A stretch of DNA of 41,525 nt, taken from positions 1 to 41,525 of the forward strand of contig JAFDVN010000110.1 in assembly GCA_018269025.1 (NCBI GenBank). Direction: 5' to 3'. The position numbers and the translations under genes are program-made. The DNA comes from Acidobacteriota bacterium. Its GTDB lineage: Bacteria > Acidobacteriota > Holophagae > Holophagales > Holophagaceae. Under the pieces are notes generated by a model. That model made no database searches. It was not told where the DNA came from and saw only the letters and a program-made list of their open reading frames with translations. Position 1 is the stretch's first letter. Each line of letters opens with the position of its first letter. This document shows, piece after piece, positions 1 to 7,167 of the stretch.

Positions 1-1418
1 AGGTCGCGCAGGTCGCTGAGGAAGGCCGCGGACTTGCTCTTGCTCGGCGCGGAGGGAACCGCCCGGCGGCCGAATGCTTCGCGCTCCGTGAGGATGAGAA
101 GCTTCGCTTCGGGAATTGCGACGCCCGCGCTCAGGTTCAGGTGCAGCGCCGCGCAGCCCGGGCCGGTGCCTTCAGCCTCCGGCAGATCCTGCTCCAGCAT
201 CAATTCCCGCAGGCGGTCGCGCATGCCGCCCGTGGAACCAAGCAAGCGCACCCGCCAACCTTCGTTCACGCGGCGGCGCGCCTCGTCCGCCAGCTCGCGC
301 AAGCGGCCCTGGAATTCCTGCGCCTTCTGCGCGGTGAAGGCGATGCTCGCTTCGCTTTGCCATTCGGTGAGGTGCAGCGTGGCGCGGCTAGGGTCCTTCT
401 CCGCAAAGCGATCCTCGGGATCCGCGCACACGACGCCCCCACGACGGAGCGTCACGATGGCTTCGGCGATACGGGTCAGTTCGGCATCCGCCAGCGCCGC
501 TTCCCACGCCTCATCCAGCTTGATCCGCAGGCAGGGCGGCACGAAGTGGGCGAGCTGGCCCTTGGGGTGAGGCAGCATCGGATAGAAGAGCTCTTCACCC
601 GGGAAGTGGCCGTGGCTGAGGAGCCGCGCGCGGCGATAGCCGAGATCATCCTGGGGCTCGGGCGTGAGGTCGGCTTTGGCATCGAGGATCGCCCGTAGCG
701 CGTCATCCGCGTCATCGCCCTGCCCCCGCTCACCCTCAAAGCGCGGGTAGAGGAGGACGGCTTCGAGATCCTCGCCGGTGCGGTGCTGGGTTTCGGGATC
801 GAAGTAGGAAAGCCGCTCCAGTTCGTCGCCGAAGGTTTCCAGGCGCAGCGGTAGGTCCAGGTGATCGGGCCAAAGATCAATGACGAGGCCGCGCGCGCTG
901 AAATCGCCGGGCTGGGATGCCATCTCCGCGCGGCGATAGCCCAGATCCACCAGGGCTTCGAGGAGGATCTCCCGGGGCAGCTCCGCGCCTTTGCGAAGCT
1001 CCAGACGGCGTTTCTGGAACCAGGTCGGATGGGGCAGCTTCTCCCGCGCGGCGAGCGGCCCCGTGACGAGCACCTGCACCCGGCCCTCCACGAGCCCGGC
1101 GAGGGTCGCCATGCGGTCCCGCAGAATGGACCCCGGCGGGGAGCTTTCCCCGCCCGCGTAGGGGGCGAGGCCCGGAAAGTGCGCCACGCCCGCGCCCGGC
1201 ATCAATGCGGCGAGGTCGGCGGCAAGGGATTGAGCTTCCGACTCGCTGGGCGCGTCCACCCACAGCGGGCGGATGCGCCCCTCGGCGGAGACCCACCGGG
1301 CGAGCAACAACGCGAGCGCCGAGCCTTGGGTCCAGCGCAGGCGCGCGCCTTCCGCGAGCGCGGAGACATCCATGCAGCGGAGCAAATCCTGAAGGGCGGC
1401 GCGATCGCGCGAATCCAT
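1..1418 (-). CDS. mfd: Transcription-repair coupling factor Mfd, N-terminal part (cut by window edge)
   Basis: Mfd is an ATP-driven translocase that removes RNA polymerase stalled at DNA damage and recruits UvrA. The reading frame is open from ATG 1418 to the window's left edge, 472 complete codons. The start follows a GAAGGG-like ribosome site. About residues 1-350 look like the UvrB-homologous D1-D2 module: a QPGDFSARG...IDLWP segment, then LPLRLETFGDELERL and SYFDPETQ, the standard Mfd/UvrB signature. Around residue 290 there is GEELFYPML. The last residues (LILTEREAFGRR) are the usual lead-in to the RNA-polymerase-interacting domain, which would begin just outside the window, as expected from the roughly 470-residue N-terminal part in E. 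coli. The helicase motifs lie off the window. It is divergent from the acyltransferase at 1521. Family assignment is firm; completeness cannot be judged. Confidence 0.93.
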   Translation of the reverse strand, partial: MDSRDRAALQDLLRCMDVSALAEGARLRWTQGSALALLLARWVSAEGRIRPLWVDAPSESEAQSLAADLAALMPGAGVAHFPGLAPYAGGESSPPGSILRDRMATLAGLVEGRVQVLVTGPLAAREKLPHPTWFQKRRLELRKGAELPREILLEALVDLGYRRAEMASQPGDFSARGLVIDLWPDHLDLPLRLETFGDELERLSYFDPETQHRTGEDLEAVLLYPRFEGERGQGDDADDALRAILDAKADLTPEPQDDLGYRRARLLSHGHFPGEELFYPMLPHPKGQLAHFVPPCLRIKLDEAWEAALADAELTRIAEAIVTLRRGGVVCADPEDRFAEKDPSRATLHLTEWQSEASIAFTAQKAQEFQGRLRELADEARRRVNEGWRVRLLGSTGGMRDRLRELMLEQDLPEAEGTGPGCAALHLNLSAGVAIPEAKLLILTEREAFGRRAVPSAPSKSKSAAFLSDLRD

Positions 1419-1520
1419 AGCCCTTCAGTGTGCCGGAAGCCTGACGATTCTTGATCAGCTTGGCGTTGACATCGCGCAAGGCGCAATGTTGACTAATGTG
1501 GTCAGCATTGGAGCCCGACC

Positions 1521-2309
1521 GTGGCGAACCGCCCTCTCGATTTGCACAATCCCGCCAAAGCCAAGTTCGACGATTGGATCGCGGGCGTGGACGCGCGCAT
1601 CCGCGATCCCAAGACGGATCGCAACGCGCTCTGCGTCGAGCTGTGTCGCAGCTTCTATGGCGTGCCCGAGACGCCGCGCTCGGTGCACGACGAGGTGATG
1701 GCGCTCAATTTCGATCCGCGGAACGCGACGCTGGAAGCCGAGTACTACAGCGAGCTGATCCCGGAGAAGTGGGATCCCATCAAGCCGCTCATCTGGTTGT
1801 GGCAGATGTTCGACAATTCGCCCCTCAACGCCAATGTGTGGCTGGGCCTGAAATTCCGCGCCATGCTCGCGAGGCACATCTTCAAGAGCTGCGGGACCGG
1901 CGTGAAATTCTTCACGGGCATCGAGTGGAGCTTCGGCTACAACATCGCCATCGGCGACCACGCCACCATCCACCGCTTCGTGCTGCTGGATGACCGCGGC
2001 AGCATCACCATCAAGAAGGGCGCGAGCATCAGCGACTACGCCAATGTCTACAGCCACTGGCACGACCTCGTGGATCCGAGCATCGTGAACCTCGGCGACA
2101 CCGTCATCGGCGAAGGCGCCCGCGTCACCTATCACGCGACCGTCCTGAGCGGCACGAAGGTCGGCGACCACGCCATGGTGGGCACCGGCGGCCTCGTGAC
2201 GAAGGACATCGGCGATTTCGAAGTGGCCATCGGCGCGCCCGCAAAATCCCGCAGGCTCAAGCCCGACGCGCCCTCGGAGTTCGAGGCGAAGACCGGGCTA
2301 AAACGGTAA
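1521..2309 (+). CDS. Hexapeptide-repeat (left-handed beta-helix) acyltransferase
   Basis: The 262-aa product has about 120 N-terminal residues of no recognised fold. These are followed by a left-handed beta-helix region (about residues 125-240) with the spaced small/hydrophobic triplets of hexapeptide transferases (IAIGDHATI, ITIKKGASI, VNLGDTVIGEGA, VLSGTKVGDHAMVGTGGLV) and the typical closing AIGAPAK. Enzymes of this family move acetyl or other acyl groups from CoA to sugars or small acceptors; the acceptor here is unknown. The start is GTG 1521, chosen because GGAG at 1510-1513 lies 7 nt upstream. The gene stands alone, divergent from mfd and convergent with the ABC permease, from which it is separated by a perfect 25-bp hairpin. 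The fold is confident, the substrate is not. Confidence 0.85.
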   Translation: MANRPLDLHNPAKAKFDDWIAGVDARIRDPKTDRNALCVELCRSFYGVPETPRSVHDEVMALNFDPRNATLEAEYYSELIPEKWDPIKPLIWLWQMFDNSPLNANVWLGLKFRAMLARHIFKSCGTGVKFFTGIEWSFGYNIAIGDHATIHRFVLLDDRGSITIKKGASISDYANVYSHWHDLVDPSIVNLGDTVIGEGARVTYHATVLSGTKVGDHAMVGTGGLVTKDIGDFEVAIGAPAKSRRLKPDAPSEFEAKTGLKR

Positions 2310-2315
2310 AGCAAA

Positions 2316-2379
2316 TCACCACGAAGACCACAAAGACCACGAGGAATTACCTTGGTGGTCTTTGTGGTCTTCGTGGTGA
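2316..2379. repeat. Nonamer hairpin, CCACGAAGA type, probable two-way terminator
   Basis: Positions 2316-2340 pair perfectly with 2355-2379 (25 bp) around a 14-nt loop. Each arm is three tandem 9-nt words: CCACGAAGA, CCACAAAGA, CCAC. It fills the whole gap between two convergent genes (stops at 2309 and 2383), so it could end transcription in both directions. It is a member of the NCRCRRAKN hairpin family described in the findings. Confidence 0.9.
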
Positions 2380-2382
2380 GTA

Positions 2383-3528
2383 TCAGTCCAGCGTCTTGCG
2401 ATAGAACTTCACCGCCACGGTCATGACGATCGCCGCGAAGAGGAGCATGGGCCAGGATTCGGTCCAGAGGTCGCCCCAGCCGTTGCCTTTGAGCAGGATG
2501 CCGCGGATAAGGCGGTTGAAGTGGGTGAGCGGCAGCGCGCTGCCTATGGCCTGGGCCCAGCCGGGCATGCCCCGGAAGGGGAACATGAAGCCCGAAAGCA
2601 GGATGTTGGGCAGGAAATAGAAGAAGGCGAGCTGCACCGCTTGAAGCTGGTTCTGGGCGAGGGACGACAGCGTGATCCCCACCGAGAGATTCGCGGCGAT
2701 GAAGATGAGCGCCGCCGCGTAGAGCGCCGTCAGACTCCCATGCACGGGCACGGAGAAGATCAGCAGCGCCGCCACGAGGATGAGGGTCGCCTGGATCAGT
2801 CCGATGGCGATGTAGGGCACGATCTTGCCGGTCATCACCTCGATGGGCTTCACCGGCGTCGCCAGCAGGTTCTCCATCGTGCCCCGCTCCCGCTCCCGGG
2901 TGATGGCGAGCCCCGTCATCATCACCATCGTCATCGTGAGGATCACGCCCATGAGGCCCGGCACGATGTTCACCTGGGTGAGGCCTTCGGGGTTGTAGAG
3001 GCGCTGGGGCAGGATGTCGAAGGGCGCCTGCCCCCCGGCGAGCGCCGCGTAGGGGCCTTTCAGATCCCGCACCGCCACCTGTTGGACCAGCGAGGGCACG
3101 GCCGCGAGGGAGTTGCCCGTGGCCGAGGGATCCGAGGCATCCGCTTCCAGCAGCACGGCGGGACGATGGCCGCGCAGCACTTCTCGCGTGAAATCGGCTG
3201 GGATGTTCAGGACAAACTGCACCTCGCCCCGCCGCAGAGCTTCCTTCGCCGAAGCCTCGTCCGGCATCGTGCGCGTGATCTGGAAGTAGCCCGTCTGCTC
3301 CATCACGGAGACGAGGCTGCGGGTGAGATCGCTGTCATCCGCCATCACGACGGCGGTGGGCAGGTGCTTGGGATCCGTGTTGATGGCGTAGCCGAAGAGG
3401 ATGAGCTGCATGATCGGCAGGCCGACGATCATGGCGAAGGTGACGCGGTCCCGGCGGAGCTGGAGGAACTCCTTCCGAACCATGCTCCACCAGCGGGAGA
3501 AGCAAAAGCCGTCAATAGCCGCCTTCAT
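2383..3528 (-). CDS. ABC-2 type transporter permease (YbhS/YbhR-like)
   Basis: This is a 381-aa inner-membrane subunit of an ABC exporter. One membrane segment lies near the N-terminus (about 31-49) after an RKEFLQLRRD amphipathic stretch. A soluble periplasmic domain of about 135 residues follows, and then a cluster of about five segments in the C-terminal half. The cytoplasmic motif RERERGTMENLLATPVKP between the first two clustered segments is the hallmark of the YhhJ/YbhS/YbhR group. Start ATG 3528 overlaps the stop of the ATPase gene by 4 nt (ATGA), so the two are translationally coupled. A longer in-frame opening upstream only shadows the ATPase. Only one permease is present, so the transporter would be a homodimer rather than the YbhS-YbhR heterodimer of E. 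coli. The cargo is unknown. Confidence 0.92.
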   Translation of the reverse strand: MKAAIDGFCFSRWWSMVRKEFLQLRRDRVTFAMIVGLPIMQLILFGYAINTDPKHLPTAVVMADDSDLTRSLVSVMEQTGYFQITRTMPDEASAKEALRRGEVQFVLNIPADFTREVLRGHRPAVLLEADASDPSATGNSLAAVPSLVQQVAVRDLKGPYAALAGGQAPFDILPQRLYNPEGLTQVNIVPGLMGVILTMTMVMMTGLAITRERERGTMENLLATPVKPIEVMTGKIVPYIAIGLIQATLILVAALLIFSVPVHGSLTALYAAALIFIAANLSVGITLSSLAQNQLQAVQLAFFYFLPNILLSGFMFPFRGMPGWAQAIGSALPLTHFNRLIRGILLKGNGWGDLWTESWPMLLFAAIVMTVAVKFYRKTLD

Positions 3529-4454
3529 GCCGCGCCTCCGAAGTTGTCCTCGGAGCGGTTCATCAGGTAGATGAAGACATCCTCCAAGCCCGTCTCGATG
3601 GGTTCGATCTGGAAGCCGGAGGCCGCTTCCCGAAGGCTGCGCTCCAACAGCGCTTCGTCCTTCCCGCTCGCGTGGATGGCGCTGCCAAAGGCGACGGTTT
3701 GCTCCACGCCGGGCTTGGCGCGGAGGGCTTCCGTCAGCCCGCCCAGATTCGCGCCTCGGACCGCCCAGGTGTGGAGGCCCTGGGCCGCGACGATCTCCTC
3801 CGCCGTGCCATTGGCGAGGAGCTTGCCGTAGGCGATGTAGGCGAGCTTGTGGCAGCGCTCGGCTTCGTCCATGTAGTGGGTGCTGACGAGGACGGAGATG
3901 CCCGTCGCCGCGAGGCGGTGCAACTCTTCCCAGAAATCCCGCCGCGCCGTCGGGTCCACGCCGGCGGTGGGCTCGTCCAGCAACAGCAATTTCGGACGAT
4001 GAAGCAAGCACGCCGCGAGGGCGAGGCGCTGCTTCCATCCGCCCGAGAGCGAACCCGTGAGCTGGTTGGCTCTGGCGGAGAGGCCCAGATCTTCCAGGGC
4101 GCGGTCCACCGCTTCGCGACGGTCATTCATGCCATAGACCCGGGCGATGAAATCGAGGTTCTCGCGGATCGTGAGGTCCTCCCAGTAGGAGAACTTCTGG
4201 GTCATGTAGCCCACCTGGCGCTTGATGAGCGCGGCTTCCTTCACGATGTCGTACCCGAGACAGGTTCCTTCGCCCGAATCGGGCGTGAGCAGGCCGCACA
4301 TCATGCGGATGGAGGTGGTCTTGCCACTGCCGTTGGGGCCGAGGAAACCGAAGATCTCGCCGGGCCGCACCTGGAGCGCCACATCCTTCACGACGCGGCG
4401 GCCGTGGAAACTCTTGTTGAGCCCGCGAACATCAATCGCGAAGTCGGAACTCAC
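3525..4454 (-). CDS. ABC transporter ATP-binding protein (YbhF-like, single domain)
   Basis: The 309-aa ATPase powers the adjacent permease. Walker A GPNGSGKT is at 39-46, the signature LSGGWKQR at 136-143, Walker B LLLLDEPTAGVD at 156-167 and the switch histidine in STHYMDEAERC at about 193. The STHYMDEAE-C form is typical of the YbhF/CcmA-like export ATPases. E. coli YbhF carries two such domains in tandem; this one has a single domain. The start is taken as GTG 4454, which overlaps the stop of the membrane-fusion gene in a GTGA. Upstream in-frame sequence is only a shadow of that gene. It sits between the fusion protein and the permease. Confidence 0.93.
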   Translation of the reverse strand: MSSDFAIDVRGLNKSFHGRRVVKDVALQVRPGEIFGFLGPNGSGKTTSIRMMCGLLTPDSGEGTCLGYDIVKEAALIKRQVGYMTQKFSYWEDLTIRENLDFIARVYGMNDRREAVDRALEDLGLSARANQLTGSLSGGWKQRLALAACLLHRPKLLLLDEPTAGVDPTARRDFWEELHRLAATGISVLVSTHYMDEAERCHKLAYIAYGKLLANGTAEEIVAAQGLHTWAVRGANLGGLTEALRAKPGVEQTVAFGSAIHASGKDEALLERSLREAASGFQIEPIETGLEDVFIYLMNRSEDNFGGAA

Positions 4455-5392
4455 TTCAGCACCACGCTCACCGGCTGGCCGGGGTGGAGCTTCAGGCCGT
4501 CCTCCAGCGCGGGCCGCGCCTCGACCATGAAGACGAGCTTCGTCCGGGTCGTCTCGCTGTAGATGATGGGCGGCGTGAATTCCGCCTGGGTCGCGATGAA
4601 GGTGATGCGCGCGGGCACCTCGGGAACCCCATCCGCACGGAGCGAGACGGCCTCGCCTGGGCGCAGCTTCGCAAGGGCCGTCTCCGGCACGAAAAACCGC
4701 ACCTTCACATTCGCCGGGGGCAGCAGGCGCAGCACGGGCGCGCCCGACGCGACCCATTCCCCTTCGCGGTAGAGCGTGTCTTCCACAAGGCCCGCCTTGG
4801 GCGCCGTCACGCTCTTCTGGGCGAGCTTCCATTCGGCTTGGGCGAGCGCGGCCTTCGCTGACGCGACCTGAGCTTCCTGAGCGCGGATCTGATCCACGCG
4901 GCTGGGCAGCAGCGCCACCGCGAGCTGGCTCTTCAGTTGCCGCACCAGCGCCGCTTGGCTTTGGGCCGCGGCGCGGCTCTGGTCCATCTGGGATTGGGAG
5001 ATGAGTTGGAGCTTGAACTGGGCCTCGTCCCGGGCGAGTTGGGAGGCGAGGTTCCGGGCTTGGGCCTCGGCCTGCGCGACCTGGGCCCGGGCGGCGTCCA
5101 CCTCCGCCGGGCGCTTGCCCTGCTTGAGGTCGGCGAGGGCGGATTCGGCGGCCTTCACCTGATCCGACGCCTGCTGTCGCGCCGCCGTCTCATTGGCGGC
5201 TTCCAGCGCAAAGAGCGGCGCGCCCGAGGTCACGGTGTCGCCCCGGGACACGGAGAGGCGATCCAGCCGTCCCGACTGGGAGGTGGCGACGCTCACGAAT
5301 TCGCCTTCCACATAGCCCTGGTAGGTGGGCGCGGCGTGGTCGCAGGCGAGAAGGGCCAGCAACGGGAAGGACATGAGGACGCGCAGTTTCAT
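4451..5392 (-). CDS. HlyD-family membrane-fusion lipoprotein (YbhG-like)
   Basis: This 313-aa protein is the periplasmic adaptor of the efflux system and links the ABC pair to an outer-membrane channel. The N-terminus is a lipoprotein signal with lipobox LLAC and Cys17. It is followed by a biotinyl-lipoyl-like half (YVEGEFVSVATSQSGRL), a long Ala/Gln-rich helical hairpin (about 75-185) with heptad character, the returning lipoyl half (VTAPKAGLVEDTLYREGEWV) and a beta-barrel ending PGQPVSVVLK. Start ATG 5392 overlaps the TetR stop by 4 nt. No outer-membrane factor gene lies in the window. Architecture and order (regulator, fusion protein, ATPase, permease) match the CecR-YbhG-F-S-R locus of E. 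coli. Lipidation is inferred from the motif only. Confidence 0.9.
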   Translation of the reverse strand: MKLRVLMSFPLLALLACDHAAPTYQGYVEGEFVSVATSQSGRLDRLSVSRGDTVTSGAPLFALEAANETAARQQASDQVKAAESALADLKQGKRPAEVDAARAQVAQAEAQARNLASQLARDEAQFKLQLISQSQMDQSRAAAQSQAALVRQLKSQLAVALLPSRVDQIRAQEAQVASAKAALAQAEWKLAQKSVTAPKAGLVEDTLYREGEWVASGAPVLRLLPPANVKVRFFVPETALAKLRPGEAVSLRADGVPEVPARITFIATQAEFTPPIIYSETTRTKLVFMVEARPALEDGLKLHPGQPVSVVLK

Positions 5393-6057
5393 CGGGACCT
5401 CCGGGAAGGACGAAGCCCAGCAGAAAGCAGGGCAAGGGCGTGGCGGGAAACGGCGGACGCATCGAGCCCGGCGGTGCCGGGCAGGCGTCCCCACACTCGG
5501 GCCGTGGCGAGGGGCAGCATGGTGAGGCCGAGGATGGAGAGGACGAAAAGGCGCGGCTCCAGATCCGGGTTCACCTCGCCCCGGGTCTGGGCCTTCGCGA
5601 GGGCGGTGCCGAGGGCCTCCACCTTTGCCATGGGCAATCGCGCGAGCACCCGCTCCCGCAACTGGCCGCCTTCGCTGAGCACCTCCCGAACCCACAGCGG
5701 CGGCAGCCAGGGCTGGGACCCTGGCCCTTCCAGCAAGCGTTGGACGAGCCCTTCCACGAGACGCGGGATGGGTTCGGAGGCGTCCATCGGCCCCCACACG
5801 AAGGCCATCAGGGGCCCGATCCGCTCCTCCACCAGCGCGTCCAGCAACGCCTCGCGGCCCTTGAAGTGGTAGTGGACCATCGCCGCCGTCACCCCCGCCC
5901 GCGCGGCGATCTGCGCCGTGGTCGTGCCCGCGACCCCCCGCTCCCCAAAGAGCGACGCCGCCGCGTCCAGCAGCGCGTCCCGGGAGGCCCCCGGCGCACT
6001 GGCGAGAGGACGGCCTTGGGGACGGGCTTGAGAACGGGGACGGCGGGAAGCGGCCAT
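5389..6057 (-). CDS. TetR/AcrR-family regulator of the efflux operon (CecR-like)
   Basis: This 222-aa repressor carries an N-terminal helix-turn-helix at about residues 24-70 (ALLDAAASLFGERGV, TTAQIAARAGVTAAMVHYHF), which is the TetR DNA-binding signature, then an all-helical ligand domain. It is the first gene of the four-gene efflux operon and overlaps the next by 4 nt, so autoregulation of the whole operon is likely. No ribosome site precedes ATG 6057, and the -10 box predicted just upstream puts the transcript start at or within 1-2 nt of the ATG, suggesting a leaderless message. No other in-frame ATG, GTG or TTG lies before the helix-turn-helix. The ligand is unknown; CecR-type regulators respond to antibiotics or chloramphenicol-like compounds. 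Confidence 0.9.
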   Translation of the reverse strand: MAASRRPRSQARPQGRPLASAPGASRDALLDAAASLFGERGVAGTTTAQIAARAGVTAAMVHYHFKGREALLDALVEERIGPLMAFVWGPMDASEPIPRLVEGLVQRLLEGPGSQPWLPPLWVREVLSEGGQLRERVLARLPMAKVEALGTALAKAQTRGEVNPDLEPRLFVLSILGLTMLPLATARVWGRLPGTAGLDASAVSRHALALLSAGLRPSRRSR

Positions 6058-6063
6058 GGATTG

Positions 6064-6092
6064 AATTTAATTAAGTGATTAATTAATTTCAA
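6064..6092 (-). promoter_or_regulatory. Promoter plus palindromic operator of the tetR-efflux operon
   Basis: On the minus strand, TTGAAA (6092-6087), a 17-nt spacer and TAAATT (6069-6064) form a near-consensus sigma-70 promoter. The spacer is mostly an inverted repeat, TTAATTAA-TCAC-TTAATTAA (6086-6067), the form expected for a TetR-dimer operator that would block polymerase. The AT-only arms stand out strongly in a GC-rich chromosome. Confidence 0.75.
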
Positions 6093-6128
6093 GAGGTCCT
6101 TTCAGCCCTCCGTGCGAAACGCGTCCCC

Positions 6129-6728
6129 TTATTGCAGGGGAAGGTGCTCCCACTGATCGTGGGTCATCTTCATTCCGGTGGTGGGTGAGTCAAAATCAAG
6201 TGGCCATGCATCCGAGGCGAAATTCACCATGTTGCCCACCTCCACGGTGTCCGGTGCATTCTCGGATTCACAGATGCGAACGGTCGCGACTGGAATGGTC
6301 TGGGAATAGTCAACAGTGGTGGTCATGGACCTGACTGGCTCGGCGGACTTCGCGGTTGGAGCAGATTGGGCGACCTTCACGGGCTGTTTCGGCGCGCAGG
6401 CGAGATTGGCCGCCAAGGATGCCACCACCAAGGCCGCCGCTTTCGAAACGGGGAGCCAGAGCCTGCGCTTAACGCGCTTCACTCCCACCGGGCAATCCGC
6501 CGTGATCACCGTGCCATCCGCGCGACGCCAGAGCCTGCCGCAAACCTTTCCTTCCTTCTCTCTGATGAGGGCGACGCCCTGCTCCGCGGTCATCTTGGAG
6601 AAATCGTAGACATGCTTTTCGCAACTCGCGCAGAATCGTGCGCGATCATCGCCCGTCATGTCCGCCCAGGAAGCGGAACACGGCGAGGCGATCCTCATGC
6701 GGTTCAGGAAGTCTTGCGCGATGGACAT
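6129..6728 (-). CDS. Membrane-anchored protein with conserved Cys-rich N-terminal module, function unknown
   Basis: This 199-aa protein is of unknown function. The first about 80 residues form a recognisable but unnamed module: C17-x-x-SW-x-x-M-x-GD, then RFCASCEKHVYDFSKMT (C33, C36), a VCGRLWRRADGT segment (C63) and DCP (C79). The pattern resembles a cytoplasmic metal-binding or redox domain seen in large Gram-negative genomes. One membrane segment follows (about 91-111, WLPVSKAAALVVASLAANL). The rest, about 85 residues, would be outside the cytoplasm. The start ATG 6728 was preferred to a TTG 30 nt upstream. Base composition is lower in GC than that of the neighbours. It is on the same strand as, and upstream of, the tetR promoter but is probably its own unit. 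Confidence 0.7.
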   Translation of the reverse strand: MSIAQDFLNRMRIASPCSASWADMTGDDRARFCASCEKHVYDFSKMTAEQGVALIREKEGKVCGRLWRRADGTVITADCPVGVKRVKRRLWLPVSKAAALVVASLAANLACAPKQPVKVAQSAPTAKSAEPVRSMTTTVDYSQTIPVATVRICESENAPDTVEVGNMVNFASDAWPLDFDSPTTGMKMTHDQWEHLPLQ

Positions 6729-6871
6729 GGATGCAGTGTCGGGAGCTTCCGCGCCCAAGGCAAGTCAGACCTGCGGCAGCGCGACGATGATGTTTAAAAA
6801 TAGTTCATCGCGGATTCGCGGGGAGATGATCGCCTCCAGGTACGCCACGACCAATCCGCCCGTAACGACCT

Positions 6872-7076
6872 GGAACACGGAGCTCACAGAGAGCCGCAGA
6901 GGACACAGAGGGGGTTCGGCGGCTCGAACATGGAAGCCGCCCGCCAAAGGCGGGCTTGCCGCTTCGCGGCAAGGTTGAGGGCGCGAGGGTGGGAGGCCCT
7001 CAACCAATGGCTTCCGCTGGCAGTTCAGAGGTGGACCTCTGTGCCCTCTGTGTTTTCTCTGTGGCCTCTGCGTTCC
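6872..7076. repeat. Nested nonamer hairpin, ACACAGAGG type, enclosing a cloverleaf
   Basis: Left arm 6872-6912 (words such as TCACAGAGA, CCGCAGAGG, ACACAGAGG) pairs imperfectly, with a one-base bulge, with right arm 7035-7076, the reverse complement of CAGAGG/CACAGAG words. The central 120 nt contain the cloverleaf annotated separately. The interval 6759-7167 between two minus-strand genes has no convincing gene; this element is its main content. Confidence 0.75.
6932..7015. other. Three-armed cloverleaf-forming sequence (RNA or cruciform), unknown function
   Basis: The closing stem GGAAGCC (6932-6938) pairs with GGCTTCC (7009-7015). Inside are three contiguous perfect hairpins: GCCCGCC/GGCGGGC (6939-6945, 6949-6955; loop AAA), TTGCCGC/GCGGCAA (6956-6962, 6966-6972; loop TTC) and GGTTGAGGG/CCCTCAACC (6973-6981, 6997-7005; 15-nt loop). 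Only three nucleotides at the junction are unpaired. It is not a tRNA: there is no anticodon arm, T-loop or CCA. Strand and expression are unknown. Confidence 0.7.
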
Positions 7077-7167
7077 TGCTTTGGTCGCCCTTGGTGTGAT
7101 CTGAGGTACCTCACATGGGGTCTGAAATCGGCGATTCTTCCTGGAATTACGCGAAAAGCCTTAAAAA

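Noticed and set aside
34-1479. Several plus-strand and other-frame open frames of 60-200 aa over the first 1.4 kb
   Set aside because: They are shadows of the mfd frame, which runs open to the left edge; their translations are Arg/Pro/Ala-rich and match no family.
1466-1500. TTGACA-like promoter before the acyltransferase
   Set aside because: A good -35 is present but no -10 at proper spacing; the two TTGAC words 24 nt apart are not enough to support a site.
2521-3570. 349-aa plus-strand open frame opposite the ABC permease
   Set aside because: It is His/Arg/Glu-rich shadow sequence; the minus strand encodes a clear permease with membrane segments.
6765-7007. Minus-strand open frame of 80 aa upstream of the Cys-rich gene
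   Set aside because: It crosses the cloverleaf and repeat arm, has no ribosome site and no family; only its last residues are of interest as a possible remnant.
6932-7015. Cloverleaf as a tRNA
   Set aside because: It has a multi-arm fold but no anticodon loop, no TTCGA T-loop, no CCA end, and stem lengths that do not fit.
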